Assembly: GCA_037903475.1 (NCBI GenBank)
Contig: JBAJFG010000234.1
Span: 434,001-498,000, forward strand
Direction of reading: 5' to 3'
DNA from: Ancylostoma caninum
Taxonomy: Eukaryota; Nematoda; Chromadorea; Rhabditida; Ancylostomatidae
Length of the DNA stretch: 64,000 bases
The stretch's first letter is position 1; the number at the start of each line of letters is the position of its first letter. Shown piece after piece: positions 26,301 to 38,786 of this stretch. The position numbers and the translations under genes were made by a program. A model generated the notes under the pieces. It was not told where the DNA came from. It ran no database searches and saw only the letters and a program-made list of their open reading frames with translations.

Positions 26301-29165
26301 CAAGCACTAGGCTTGTCGATGCGAATGATTGATTGAGAGATGTTGTTTGCACCGCCCATTTTCTCCACTCGGTTTTTCGTACATTTCCCCAGTAACAGTT
26401 GCTTGTGTGTTAGGACTAGACTGTGGGCCTATTTCCTATGTGGGCGTCACTCGCTTATCAAGGATTTTGGTTCAGGAAAGAGAGAGACAGGAGAAAAATC
26501 CCTTAATATAAAATGGAATAACCAGCCATCCATTTCAGAAATCGAGTTTTGGTTCAACGTCGTTGCTTGTATCACTTCTTATGCTGTGCCACTGTTCGGT
26601 ATCGTCTACTGGTACATGTCCGTGCCGTTTTTCCTGAAACGAAGGGCTCTGACAACATTGGTGGCATCCAGGTATATCCACAGTTTTTTTTTTCAGGAAT
26701 ATTCTTTTGGAACCTGATAATGGATAAAACAGCGGTAAAACTGTTTAATTAAGACATAATAGTGCTTTTGAAGTTGTTTTCAAGGCCATTTTCGGGCTTA
26801 TTATATTAATACGTTTTTTTTTGGCCAGAAGATTCAATTTTTCTACAAGTAACATGCTGAATTGAACAAGTTTCAGCTCAATGGATGCTGCTCTGCGCAA
26901 GGTGATCACTACTGTTCTGTTGCTCACCGCTATCTACGTGCTATGCTGGTCGCCCTACTGGGTCTCCATGTTCGCCAACAGCATCTTTTCCAACTTTGAG
27001 AAGAGGAGTAGTAAGTTTCGCACTTTTCTCTCATCGTAGTGGACATTCCAGCAAAATTGGGTTTAAAAACCATCGTTGTGCCAGGGTGCCACAGCGAAAA
27101 AGCTGTGTACATATTTTTGTAGACAGGTATGGCAGCACCCCATAAATTTTCGATTCTTCTCATTCATCCGCAGCAATTATCTGTCTTTTTTTCAAGATCA
27201 AGTCCATAGCCACTCAATGGGAGGAATATTAGAATTCTCGGTTCTCTTTTCTATTTCAGTACATTTCTTGGTTCACTTTGGTACAGCATTGGGTGTATTC
27301 AAATAATAAATAAGCAAATAAACAAATAACTGCCATATTCCTCGACAGTACACTAGTGAGAGAACGTGTATACCTCTTTTTCAGTGATCATCGTGTCCTA
27401 CTTCATCCACCTGCTACCGTATGTGAGCTGTGTCGCGTACCCGCTTATTTTCACCCTGCTCAATCGAGGTATGGAAATGATCTATGCAAAAAATAATAAT
27501 TCCAGGAAATTGCATCAAAGATTATCTAATAATTTCTTACGGTCTGCACATGTTTTGTTCGGTTTCGATTAGCTTCGTAAGTGAATTTGCGCTGGTGAAT
27601 AATCCCACTCACATGTGTAAATTAGGTTGCCGGCTCTTGCAGCTTTTACTAGCTGTACCGTTTTGCAGCCTTCGAGCAGTTTCTTCTTTGCAGGAATCCG
27701 AACCGCCCACGCGAAAATAGTCCAGGATCAGCGGAGGCGGTTCAGGAGTCTTACCGATGAGGCTAGCAGTCAAATACGGAACGCTATCAGGTGATTCCCA
27801 GGGATTTTTTTCATTTGTAGACGTTTCCGGAAAGGATTATGGGCTCCCGCTCATGCAGAATGGACGAGCGTTTAAGAGTAAAATTCTTTACAACTATTTT
27901 ATTATTATTTACCGGTACCACTTTTTGCCGGGACGATTCACTCAAACTTTTCCCGCAAAACTCGTCGACTTTGGACAACCGGAGATGGTGCAACCTCCCT
28001 GGAAAAATTCCTGTTTTTCATTCACGGCAGTATCCAAATCAAACAGGAAGTAAATAAAGTAGTTTGCAATGCTACACCCATCCTTCGAGGGTTTATTGCA
28101 GAATTTGCTCCCCTTGGACTACAACACCCCCGAATTGCAATCAAAAGGCTGCTGTAATAACCCAAGATTATGTTTTGGCCACGGTTCCGATGCCAATTTC
28201 TTCGTTTTTTCTTCCACGCATTTCAGCAGAAATGAACCAAAAATTCCATCTTTTTAATGGATTTTTAATGGAGTAATTCCAGAAGCCTGCCGTCAAAAGC
28301 GTCGTCGACGATTCGATCCCGAATGTCATCGTACGTGTTTGAGGAGCCTCGAAAACCCGAGAAGTCTGATTCGACGAGTACCGAGCTGATACGGGTTGGT
28401 TTTTGGTGTTGGTGGAAGCATTTGCGGAAAATTGGGTGGAAATAAATATAAAATTAGAAAATGGGAAAATGTAAATAGATAGATTTATGTCATAAATCGA
28501 ATAATATAAAAGTGAGTCGAAAGAAGAGCTTGAGTCGTACCACTTGTGTAACTGAATTGAGGCACTCTTCAGGTTTGTTTCTTTGGGGTTTTTGGGGTTT
28601 CTTTTTAACTTCGACGTAGTGTAGAGCTTAAAAAATTAGCACTGTTGACACGGGTCACGTTATTTCCCAATACTTTTTGCTGGAGCAGATACGTGACTTT
28701 GGGAAGTAATACGTGACTTTGGGAAGTAAAGGACCATAAGGTCCAGAATTTTCCAAGCTCATAGATTTTCATTACCATCCTATCTCTTGGGGTTTCTGTG
28801 AATGTCAGACGTCTTATCTTTTCTGAAATTACCCGTTGTTATGCGAAAAATTCCAAGAATTCCACATTTTTTTAGATTTCTAAGTGATGATTATAAAGAA
28901 AGTGGTGTGAGAGATGAATTTCCCGGAAAAATACGATTATTGCGACGTTTCTGAGAATAAATCCAGCAAAATGCTCTGGCTCCATAACTTCAATGCTTCT
29001 GACCAAAGATGAGCTTTTTCTGGTGCAAGATACTGCCATTTTCAGCCACAACTGCTGGGCTCGCAAGCGTACCCCAGCCCACAGGTCAGCCGAGCTGCTT
29101 CGACGATCAATTTCAAGGGATCCGTATCGTCGCTGGACAACAACGACTCCGAAACACTGCTCTAA
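4315..29165 (+). CDS. Rhodopsin-family (class A) peptide-type GPCR, 13 exons, about 423 aa
   Basis: Spliced seven-transmembrane receptor of the plasma membrane; ligand unknown. Proposed coding exons: 4315-4380, 22477-22590, 25089-25152, 25210-25303, 25360-25456, 25541-25615, 25897-25978, 26539-26671, 26877-27010, 27385-27468, 27694-27790, 28283-28394, 29046-29165. All phases close and the total is 1272 nt ending in TAA. Visible hallmarks: TM1 about 26-52; TM2 with Asp76; extracellular-loop-1 Trp95; TM3 Cys102, which would pair with Cys191; an Asn-glycosylation site at 179; TM6 CWSPYW at 265-270; TM7 ending in YPLIF. The DRY position reads Ser-Arg-Thr (124-126) and NPxxY is altered. The cytoplasmic tail is rich in Ser and Thr. 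Intron 5 uses a GC donor (25457). Exon 1 is the least certain part because it lies 18 kb away. A nematode neuropeptide receptor is likely; relation to the gnrr group is only a guess. Confidence 0.8.
4612..4666. repeat. TTCGAATATTCG-type low-complexity repeat, cluster 1
   Basis: Short, partly palindromic ATTCGAATA steps. The same composition recurs at 50730-50885 and 54010-54105. Confidence 0.5.
11256..11310 (-). repeat. (ATTT)n tract, possible tail of a short retroelement
   Basis: About 13 TTTA units followed on the plus side by AGGGTGCACC. TTTA-rich tracts at 2085-2105 and 23258-23287 are likewise followed by GGTG-type sequence, so these may be (AAAT)n-tailed SINE-like elements in minus orientation. 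Confidence 0.55.
13384..13743 (-). other. Unassigned 119-codon open frame, GC-rich
   Basis: A frame of 119 codons lies opposite another open frame (13370-13795) on the plus strand. It has no signal peptide, membrane segment or recognised motif. High local GC may explain both frames. It could be a retroelement scrap; it is not presented as a gene. Confidence 0.15.
14187..14302. repeat. Palindromic repeat with GATTACCCATGG-type ends
   Basis: GCATCATTGAGGTTACCCAT near the left end and its inverted counterpart (ATGGGTAAGG...GATGC) near the right end make a foldback of about 115 bp. It belongs to the same family as the units at 21105-21430 and the partial at 6481-6530. Confidence 0.6.
17768..17904. 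mobile_element. 137-bp foldback MITE with GGGCTGGG ends, copy 1
   Basis: The first about 30 bases (GGGCTGGGTTTCATGAAACG...) are the near-perfect reverse complement of the last about 30. There is no coding capacity. A diverged copy lies at 49652-49802. No clean target duplication can be read. Confidence 0.7.
18910..19325. repeat. CG-rich stretch with repeated TGACGC and CGTCCGTGCG motifs
   Basis: TGACGC recurs at about 18914, 18962, 19087, 19134 and 19145, and GTGCGTCCGT-like runs occur at 19195-19220 and 19305-19325. CpG density is far above the flanks. It may be part of a subterminal-motif transposon, but no terminal inverted repeats were found. Confidence 0.4.
21105..21432. repeat. Three tandem about 107-bp palindromic units (GATTACCC family)
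   Basis: Units begin near 21107, 21214 and 21324. Each starts with a variant of ATTGAGATTACCCAGGGTAA and ends with an inverted variant (TAATCTCAATTA), so each unit is itself a foldback. Between units sit short GCATCTAGGGGCCGTGTGC-like linkers. Confidence 0.7.
23258..23287 (-). repeat. (ATTT)n-like tract in GPCR intron 2
   Basis: TTTATTTGTTTATTTATTTA is followed by TTGTTTACCG and, 20 bases on, TAGGTGCACCAT. This resembles the tract at 11256-11310 and may be the tail of a minus-strand SINE-like insertion. Confidence 0.4.
24181..24213. repeat. Poly-G tract with A interruptions
   Basis: Nearly uninterrupted G over about 33 bases within intron 2 of the GPCR gene. It is a simple repeat prone to assembly or sequencing error. 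Confidence 0.8.
24318..24592. mobile_element. Foldback element, about 120-bp arms (intron 2 of GPCR)
   Basis: The left arm (about 24318-24435) and right arm (about 24472-24592) are inverted copies sharing GGCGTAATGGTTCGGTTAGA and GCAGCAATCAAGGGGA-type blocks, with a spacer of roughly 35-40 bases. A fragment resembling the outer arm (TTCGGCTTGCGTTC...GCTGCACAGTT) recurs at 52922-52951. No protein is encoded; the long frames on both strands are an effect of the symmetry. Confidence 0.75.
28685..28736. repeat. Short direct repeat TACGTGACTTTGGGAAGTAA x2
   Basis: A 21-base unit is repeated twice in tandem within the last intron of the GPCR gene. Confidence 0.6.
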
Positions 29166-29984
29166 GTTGCTTGAGGATGTGCCAATGCGAGGAATACGCA
29201 GGGAATCTCCCACTGCTGGAATTTTTCACTTCGTAGTGGAAATCGTGGACTTAGAGCAGCCAACGCAGTGCAGCGAACCCTAGGAAACTGAAGAATTTGC
29301 ATAAGTATTGTCTGTGAAACTCGCATACTATTATTTAGCGACCTCTGTACCGTTCGGGTATTTGTAAAGCAGGCCGCCAACTCAGCCTACGTCACAATTT
29401 TTGTTCGTTTTTTTTCAGTCAATTTTCTGCCGTGTCCAGTGTGTTGTGTGTAGTTACGGGTCATTTGCTAAAATTATGTGAATAAATTTTTTTTTCAAAG
29501 GAGTGTGTATCCTCCCAATGATGACCATATGTGTTATGGGGGAAGAGCAAGTAATCCTTTGAACAAAACTACAAGTATGGCGATATTGTTTGGTCAAGGA
29601 GTGGGTAATAAAAAAGAGAACATTAGTGGTCTGAGAAGTTCTGTTCTGGTGATATAAACCTGCAAAATGGGCCTTGTGATGGGCTCTAATGATGACTAAC
29701 TGAAGCTGTAGCGAAGGAAGACAGAAATGAAGCTCGGCCTGCATGAGCAACAAGTTTATCGGAACAAGTTGGCAGGTAAAGTGTCTCGTAGATGAATTTT
29801 AAACAAATTAACCCTTTGAAACTGGTGCCATTTTCTTTCGCGTTTCTCTCGCCATCCCACCACTTGATTAGATTAGTGTTAGCTCGATGAAAACTCCAAA
29901 ATCAGGAAAAGTCCCACAACCGGAGATATTGGCTCTGGATGGCGGGGTTTGATACAATTCATCCTTTTAAATTCCTGGGACACC
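29166..29984. other. 3' flank of the GPCR gene and intergenic DNA; nothing recognised
   Basis: Begins after the receptor stop codon. An AATAAA-like signal is not obvious in the first 250 bases; AATAAATTTTTTTTT occurs at 29480. No gene or repeat was identified. Confidence 0.4.
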
Positions 29985-30550
29985 AGGGCCCGTATTAAAG
30001 TGTCATGGCGGTGAGACCAGCTGCCTGCACAACTCGTCGCCACACTTGGGGCGACGATCGCACGCGCGACGACCTTCCAACATTGAGGAATGAAGACCAT
30101 CCGTGACGATGCTGCGAACATGTACATGAGGGGCGATGATCGCCATCGCTTGGCGACTAGACAGTATGCGGAGCGGAGAGACGCCGAGTGAACTACTCGG
30201 AGCATCTCACTCGGAGTATGGTGGTGGTGGGAAGGTACGTATGATCAGGTGCGCGAATTGCACAGAATGCACCTGAGCCTACGGACACAGGCATGTTGAT
30301 TTTCGCCCCACAACACAGAACAAGCTCGAACGTGTACGACTTGTTAGCCGCAATGGTTCATACCTGTCTCACACGCTAAAACAGCCCCGGAAGTGATGTG
30401 AGAATACAACACCACATTTCATCACTTTTCATGTACGATCCGTCCGACCTGCCGTGGTGATGATCACCATACTCCTCTCCAAAGCGAAGTGCTATCATTG
30501 TCCTGAAGGTGATGTGCGATGATCGCACTGGACACTTGACAAGGAGCCCT
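29985..30550. mobile_element. Candidate non-autonomous element with GCGATGATCGC motifs
   Basis: The ends are imperfect inverted copies (left AGGGCCCGTATTAAAGTGTC, right complement AGGGCTCCTTGTCAAGTGTC). The interior holds repeated palindromic GCGA(C/T)GATCGC-like motifs (30050, 30135, 30510) and GTGATGATCACC at 30456. No clear target duplication and no coding capacity. The call is tentative. Confidence 0.45.
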
Positions 30551-31822
30551 AGTCAATGTTCAGCCTTTTACATTACATGGGATAAGTAGTGTTCAGTCCA
30601 ATGTATAGCCTTTTGTCTACAAATATACAAAGAGATATAAAGGCACTTCCAAGTAGCCCTTTTCATTCAAAGCGTACGAAATTCAAAGAAGAGTCAAGAT
30701 CACATGGTGACTAGTGTTCAGTTCGCCATAAGACTTCTATGAATCCAGAATTCAAACCATCTGAAGGATCTGCCCACACGGAAATGGGCGAGGCGGCTCT
30801 TCCCAGCAATCTAAGGACATCTGAATTAGATTTAATGTTCTCGTGACGATGTTTCGAGCATCTCTTCTCACGCACTGAGGCGATTTCTAGTGCTTGCCCT
30901 ATAACAAGGAAGGGCTGCGTTGTATTCTAACTGGCAATCAGTGCAGCTGTAGGGGTTTGTAGTAGTCATGGCAAAACATTTGTTCGATTTTTTTCTTGTT
31001 CTGCTTTAATAAAGAGCGAAAACTTGGAAGAAAGATATCAGCCTAGAAGGCATTAATATTCATTATTTTGTTAAAAGTGTAGCACGAAATTGTTCTAGAA
31101 CTTTCATGTCTAACCCCTGTTTTCTTGGTTTAGAAATCACCTTCGGATTCTTTTGATTGGTGAACTAACTCTTGCCACTCGTGCATATTCACTTTTTTTC
31201 CTGCCTCGTGTTACTCTTCGTTAAGCCAGTGTCAAACATATTCTGGTTGAGTATAATTTTTCCGTCAATGTCTTCGTTTGATTTCAATGGGATCCCAAAG
31301 ATTAGGAAGTAGACGCAGGGCAAGTTCCGTTGTTCCGTTCAGAATATGATTGGTGGTGGAGAATCATGTGCCATCAGAATTAGCGAAATGTAACACAGAT
31401 ACTGGGAGCGGACTTTAGGCGAATTTAGCCGAGCAGAAAATGATCCCTGGCGTTTTTCTTGTGGAACTACGACGTTTCGGAACAAAAGGCATCTGTGGAT
31501 ACTGGTTAATGTACTGCTTCGAAAGAGCATCATAGATTAGATCGTTTAGAAGAAATTTCAGAAAAAAATCGAATGAAATGCTTTTAAAAGGGCTTGTACA
31601 TATCTCTTAAACGGGAACCGTTGAGCCAGTTCTCAGCGGTGGAATCGTCACTGGCCTCTGGGTTAACACGTAACGGACAGTACGACCCACCGGTGGGTTC
31701 GTGTGTGTTCTGACCCTTTTTCTTCAAGGGAATTCTCCCAGATTCTGCCTGCTAGGGGTAGTTCACGCGCCGATCACAAATATGACATCCGAAGAGATAT
31801 AGATACAGATAGTACTGCAGAG
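30551..31822. other. Intergenic; only a short palindrome recognised
   Basis: No supported gene. Positions 31667-31703 carry a CGACCCACCGGTGGGTTCG palindrome preceded by TAACGGACAG, shared in inverted orientation with 43925-43970. Confidence 0.45.
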
Positions 31823-32094
31823 CAGTGGCGGACGCAGGGGGACGCCCCCCCCCCCTTCCCGAGAATGGGTCGCCAAATTTTCGAAATTACTTTACAATAC
31901 AAATAAAAATCTTGTATAAGTTTATTTTTAATTGTTTATTATTATTGTTGTTTTAATATAATTTCTACTAATTATTTATTATTACAATTAATATTTTTAT
32001 TACTTTTGTTTTCCGTCTGAGTCCCCAAAACGGCGGAAACCCCACTTTTTTTCCGACGCCCCTCCCTCCCGCCCACTTTTTGCGTCCGCCACTG
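31823..32094. mobile_element. hAT-type MITE, copy 1 (272 bp)
   Basis: Terminal inverted repeats CAGTGGCGGACGCAG/CTGCGTCCGCCACTG are preceded by CTGCAGAG (31815-31822) and followed by CTGTAGAG (32095-32102), an 8-bp target duplication with one change. The CAGNG end and 8-bp duplication are hAT features. The interior is AT-rich between subterminal C/G runs. No coding capacity. Confidence 0.85.
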
Positions 32095-32102
32095 CTGTAG
32101 AG

Positions 32103-33519
32103 GTAAAGAGAGAGATGTAGAGAGAGAGAGAGATACAGATAGTGCTGTATACTATATATCGTCTATATATCGTACATCCCCTGTAGGTAGTGCAGACGTC
32201 TTTTCTCATAAAATCTAATGAAGCACACAAACAACACATCTAATGAAGCACACAAACAAAGTGGGGTAGTTGACATGCTGAACGCAAAAATGACACCTCT
32301 TTTTACAACAAGGCCTTTCAGGTTGTTGTAGGCTTAATGTGAATATGGTTCTCACAGGGTTGACGCTGTAACATCGGAAGAAATCGTCAGCATGCCAAAG
32401 GCTTCGTTGTCGTTTTCAGCTGGTCAAATGTGCCCTTGTTACGGTTGTGTACATAAAAATAAGGCAAAAATTCGCATAGGTGCAGAAACGCAAAATCGTG
32501 AATGCGTTGAATGCAAACCTGTGTTTCAAATTGAGTTTGAAAGAAAACGGAAAAGTTAGAATGCAGGGTCCGTGAATTTTCGAGTAATTCCTGACTCTTG
32601 ACTGCAATGAATATCTTCAAAGGAAAGCAGCAATTGCATTCTTCCATTCTGTGCATTCTTCTACTCCTTAGCGTTTGTCCCGCTCTGTAGCAGGGTGATG
32701 AGTGCTACAGTTACCGGGCGGCATCCGTTGTGCACGGCTTGTGCACATTTGCCGTCCTTATACAGCCGTATTGAGACCATATCTCAGGGATGGGACGTTA
32801 ATCTAGCGAATGATTAACGATGGTATCGTGACAATCACGACCATCAATCAGTAAACCCAACTCAAATGTGACGCCATGTCATACCTGAGTATTATATTGT
32901 TGCCTGGGTAGCCGATCTGCTGTCGTGTTTGGGCCGGAAGAGGATCGGAGCCGTTCGATACTGCCGTCGTCCCTACAGACCCCGATGCCCCCCCCCCCGT
33001 CAACTTGGCCTGTAGGCCTTGAATGTTTGTTTCTCATGATTGTTTTCTTGTTCATAAACTATTGCTCACATTGTGTCAGATGAACCATCGGTGCAGCATG
33101 GTTGGCTAAAATAGTTTTTTCCCCTTCTCAACCACTTATGTTTCGCCTACTAGAAGAAAGACTTACAAGGTTTCTGAGAAGTCGGAGCGTGGCAGGGACC
33201 GTCTCATCTCGTCGAGAACTGGCGCGCACTGTTAGCTTCATTTCCTCGGAAACCCGGCGTCGCGTGAAGCCGATCAAGATATGGGCGCGGACAATCAGGC
33301 TGGGGTCCGACGGCCGGGGAGGCCCGGAGCAAGGATGCAGCCGGGAGGGCCCGGAGTCGTGAAAGCCCAGAAACCAGGGACGCCGTTCGTAGATGGCTAC
33401 CTCACCTTAACGGAGACTCGCAACGTCGAGCCGATTCTGAGGTCTTGATTCTAAATTGTCTACACTACGTTGATGAAGTTCTGTCACTAAAAATCGATTT
33501 TTGACGGATATTAATCTTA
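32103..33519. other. Intergenic; no supported gene
   Basis: Short unsupported frames only. A poly-C tract lies near 32990, and GC rises at 33190-33370 with an 86-codon frame that has no recognised domain. Confidence 0.4.
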
Positions 33520-34104
33520 TTACTCAGACAAACCCTCGCTGTGCGCGCGAAAATCTCGCTGGCCGCGCAGGTAAGACCCCGGCAGAGGCGAGATTGGGGC
33601 GCGCGCCCACGACGTCACAACCTGTCAATACCGGGTTGATGGTCAGGTGCTGAATGTTGAGCCACATGGCTTCACCACATGGATCTATCGATGGTGCATA
33701 ACCATGCATCTTTACAAAAATGGCAGCCACCACCTCCCCTCCAAAGGGTGGGCGGCTAGCGGTTGAAAAGATCGGCTTCACGCCCTCAGGAACCGAACCT
33801 GGTCGCTGCATTTGCCGGCGGAGTCCCACTGATGCTGCTTCGTAATTCTTGCTAGTGAAGATGTATTCTCGCTCTCACCGAGCGATGTTCTCCGCGCGCG
33901 TCTTTCGTCGTCTGCGAACTTCGAAAATTGTGCCTCGTCTGCTCCGCGCCCAGCGAAATTGTGCTCCGGCAGAAGCGAGCGACTTTACCGACCTGCGTCT
34001 TCGAAACTGTACTATCTCCTTCTGCTCCGCGCGAAGCGAAGCAAAGGTCGCTTCTCGCTGAGACCTCAAACAGGTGCGCGCGACCGGAGGGTTTGTCTGA
34101 GTAA
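33520..34104. mobile_element. CG-rich non-autonomous element, TA-flanked (585 bp)
   Basis: Ends are TTACTCAGACAAACCCTC and its exact reverse complement; the outer TA on each side would be the duplicated target, giving a Tc1/mariner-like TA insertion with CTCAGACAAACCCTC termini. Two about 80-bp direct units with CTTCGAAA...CTGCTCCGCGC...AGCGAA lie at about 33910-34040. The open frames on both strands reflect CG content and not a gene. Confidence 0.65.
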
Positions 34105-35373
<1,269 letters not shown>

Positions 35374-35499
35374 GTGAGACTCTTTGCAGGCCATTTTTTG
35401 CAAATTTGTGAAACCGGTGACAATAAAAACCGCCTTTTTTGTAAGAACTGACAAAATTGAATACGTTTTGACTACAGTGCTATACCTAGGAATATAGCA

Positions 35500-35535
35500 A
35501 AATCTGAGAGATCAAAATTTCCGTGGGTGCTGCCT
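35500..35535. mobile_element. Solitary right end of an AGGCAGCACCCACG-family MITE
   Basis: AAAATTTCCGTGGGTGCTGCCT is followed directly by TTAA at 35536-35539. It matches the right ends at 3270 and 52203. No left end was found upstream; the adjacent (CA)n tract or a deletion may have removed it. Confidence 0.6.
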
Positions 35536-35539
35536 TTAA

Positions 35540-38190
35540 ATAATTCTCTCATAAACCCAGACGTTAGTTATCAACACTCACTCCTATTCTAACACCTCCT
35601 GCCGATGTATGCTGCTTCACCAAATAGGATTTATATAATCCTCCGCTTTCCTGGAAATGATCATTCAGAGTTCAGGAGCTAAAGGTGCACAAAAATGTGC
35701 AGTAGTACTTCAGTACTCAAATCGATTACCAAACTATGTTACTACCACTACAGTGCATTTGATAAATATAAGACCACCACCGCAGCCAGCTTTTTTGCGC
35801 CTTCTGGTAATCGGCTGACTCAATGACTCCAACCATTGGATTTTCCTCATTGAATTACGTGGTATAAGACTTACGCGAAGTAATGTCATCCTTAGAAATT
35901 TTAAGATTTTTTTCCCGATTTTTCTAGGCGTTTCAAAAATATAAGATCACTTCCTAGTAAATGAAGTTTTGTTAAGAATAATGCCGGATTGGAGGTTCAG
36001 TAACTAGCACGTCTTCTTTTACAGATAGCTGCATCAAATAGACTGCACACCATACTCTGAATTATATCACATGCAACGTTTGTACCCGTCTCCCTCCTAC
36101 CTCACGAGATGGCTTTTCTAAGCTCGTCAATTATCACAAGTAGGCAATTCATTACGCAATCTTTGTAAAAGTAGCTTCTTAGGCTTTTCGTAGAGTTTAG
36201 ATACGGACTGCATTAGGAAAGCCCAAAATGTTTAGTTTATGGGGCTGGAACCGCACCGCTGTCACGACAACGCGGTGGCAATTGCTATTTGCCTCTCATT
36301 TGCTGTAAGCTCTTTTCATTTTTTCGGCATTGAATCGAGGCCTAGGCCAGTTCCTGCTGTTTTAGAAGGAAAGTGATCTTCTTTGCTGTTTCTTTTCTAA
36401 TGTTTCTGCTGCTTCCCAGCACTTCTCAGGTGGTAGTTCATACAGACAGCCTTAAGGCTAAATGTGCCCAGTTTATGGGTCAGGTGTACATACATGGTTC
36501 GATGACTTCTTTTGGAACAGCCCCGAACCGCGCACAGGTCCCCAAATAGGGTTGGTGAAATAGATATATCAAGTGTTAACATAAGCCCTTGCGCTTTTTT
36601 CAGTTGCGATTTTTCCTGACACATTGTCATTTTTCCGTAACGTGGTTTATACATTCTGAATGCGCTTTCCTTCCTCTACAATAGATTCAATATGGTTTTC
36701 ACAGAACTAATGAATTACTTAATTTTTAGGCTTAAGAAGGAACACACTAAATTTAGTACAAACACCATTCCACCTTGTATTCGGCAGGGACCAGCGAGCG
36801 AGCGTGTAAGCTCTGTAGGTTGTATGTGCACACGGAAGGACATCATCATTCGAATTCTAGAAGAGACAGTTTGATGGTGTGCACAAATGTAGGGCCCGAC
36901 GTTATCACGAGGCAAGATGACTGGATCCTTCCGGTTGGATTCTTTGAACAGGATTACCCGAGTTGTTCGGTACTGTTGAGAAGAGTGATGTTCTTAGCGA
37001 CCACTCGATTCCTCTGGAGCGATTCCCAGGGGTTCGTTGAAGGAAATCTGTTCGGTTGAAGTGGTTGTTGTCATTGAGATGTCACATGTCTTCTTACAGC
37101 TTAAAATCCGCTAATGACCGGTCATTTCGAACAAAACCTCTCTATCATAATTAGTAGAACTCGCTTGCCCAGTTTTGAGCTTCAACAGAATGACAGGATA
37201 GTATCTGTCGGTTGCGCTAATGTTCATTGAATTATCGCTTCATTTCGCAGGTTTAAAACTCAGGTAAACTGTCGCCTCTGAAAAAATGTCTATATTATTC
37301 TTGCAGTGAAGATTGGTGCTTTCGAACTGTATATGAGTTGTACCTAAATGATAACAAGTACGTGGAGAAAAGCGCATTCGAGAAAAAGCACAAGGACTTA
37401 TGTTAACGTCTAATAGATAGCGTCCTTGTCATGAGTTTCAAATAGAACCCCACAAACATGTGATAGCGATGTGGAATCTGGCCGATGATGAGCTAACATC
37501 TGTGGCCTGCACCGTGAAATGCAAAAATCTGTTATGGAACAAATTCGTGTAAATTCTTCTGTTTAACTTTGATTAAATGACAGTCGTGCATGGAGTCTGT
37601 TATGGAACAACCTGTGGTCACGACCATGGTTGCTTTGAGGATCAAAGTTGACGGAAGAAAAATTCGCGACCCAATTGCCCACTGCCCATTGAGAAAGCGA
37701 TTCCGAGCCAAAACAAATGCAAGATTACCGCATAGCCACGAGGACTGATCGAGTTTGAATCCATTAACCACAATCAGCCGAAAATCGCGTACGCTCATGA
37801 TTTGTTTGCAACTTCATAAAAACCTTCAGGAAAGAGCCAGAATATCCTAGCAGCAGTTGAAAGAGGAATAAAAGCCCTACCAGAAGCTCACATAGGTTGG
37901 CTGAAGTTGGTCAAAATTGACAGAAGAGAAAAGTTTATTTATGCATACTCCGAAACGGCAATTAATTTCGCAACGACCTGATATTTTTGAAACGCACTGT
38001 AGTGTTTATACGAGCATGCCCAGCTCTTTTTTTGTAAATAGCTCACACACCTCAGCTAGTCTTTAGATGTTGTGTCCAAATGTATGTTCCTTAATAGTTA
38101 TTCGAGGGCTCGAACACCAGAAAACGTTGAACTATATGGAAGACCGCAATTCCAATGGAAAATCCATTATACTACAGTGCTTCATTTCAA
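35540..38190. other. Intergenic; no gene supported, possible decayed coding scrap at 37840-37975
   Basis: Most frames are short and unrecognised. The plus strand at 37840-37972 reads about 44 codons including ALPEAHIGWLKLVKIDRR, which looks protein-like, but no family could be assigned. A minus-strand frame at 37532-37798 is also unassigned. Confidence 0.3.
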
Positions 38191-38194
38191 TTAC

Positions 38195-38325
38195 ACATGC
38201 TTTGTCTTCCTTGTAAGCTCCTGCTGCTCTCTTCGATGTGATAACATTCCTCGATCTCCTCGCGCTGATCTCCCGCCAAATTAGTCGACGAGGTGCCGAA
38301 TCAATCAGAAAGGCCTCAATTGCCT
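38195..38325. repeat. Dispersed repeat shared, inverted, with 48300-48440
   Basis: ACACATGCTTTGTCT...GCTCCTG...CTCTCTTCGA...CGATCTCCTCGCGCTGAT...GTCGACGAGG is found in reverse complement at 48300-48440, next to the right end of the DIRS-like retroelement. It may be a displaced terminal fragment of that family. Confidence 0.6.
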
Positions 38326-38760
38326 TCTTAAGCGGGTTTCATACAATTTTTGATGAGCGGCGCGGCGTGGCGCGAGAAGTGACCCGCGCGGGTGAAACTT
38401 CTCTGAAAGTTGCGTCGGATTTGCCGCGCGGCAACGAATACCCCGACCATTCCACTCAGGCTCGCAAAATACCACGGAAGGCTCGCGCGAGGCAAATTCT
38501 CTGGAAGCCCCCCTGCTCGCGGCACTTGCCGCGCGAGGTTGCTCTGCGTTACCGCGCCCTATCCTTCATCACATGGCACGGCGCCGCGCGGCAGAACTCT
38601 GAAATTTGCTTCAGAGCTCGCGAGGAGCAGTTGCTTCTCTCGCCTCCGACAGAGCTGCCGCCATTTTATTTTGCTACCCACTTTCACCCTCGTCTTCTAC
38701 TTCATTCTAGCCTCCATCCTCTCGGGATTCGAGGCTGCTGTGGCGCTTCTCCCAAAGAAA
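38326..38760. repeat. CG-rich stretch with CCGCGCGG motifs
   Basis: GCGCGGCG, CCGCGCGG and GCTCGCGCGAGG-type motifs recur between 38360 and 38620. They generate 147- to 191-codon frames on the plus strand with no recognised domain. It could be another motif-rich non-autonomous element; terminal repeats were not identified. Confidence 0.4.
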
Positions 38761-38786
38761 GGGGGGGGGGGCGAGTTGAGAGCTGT

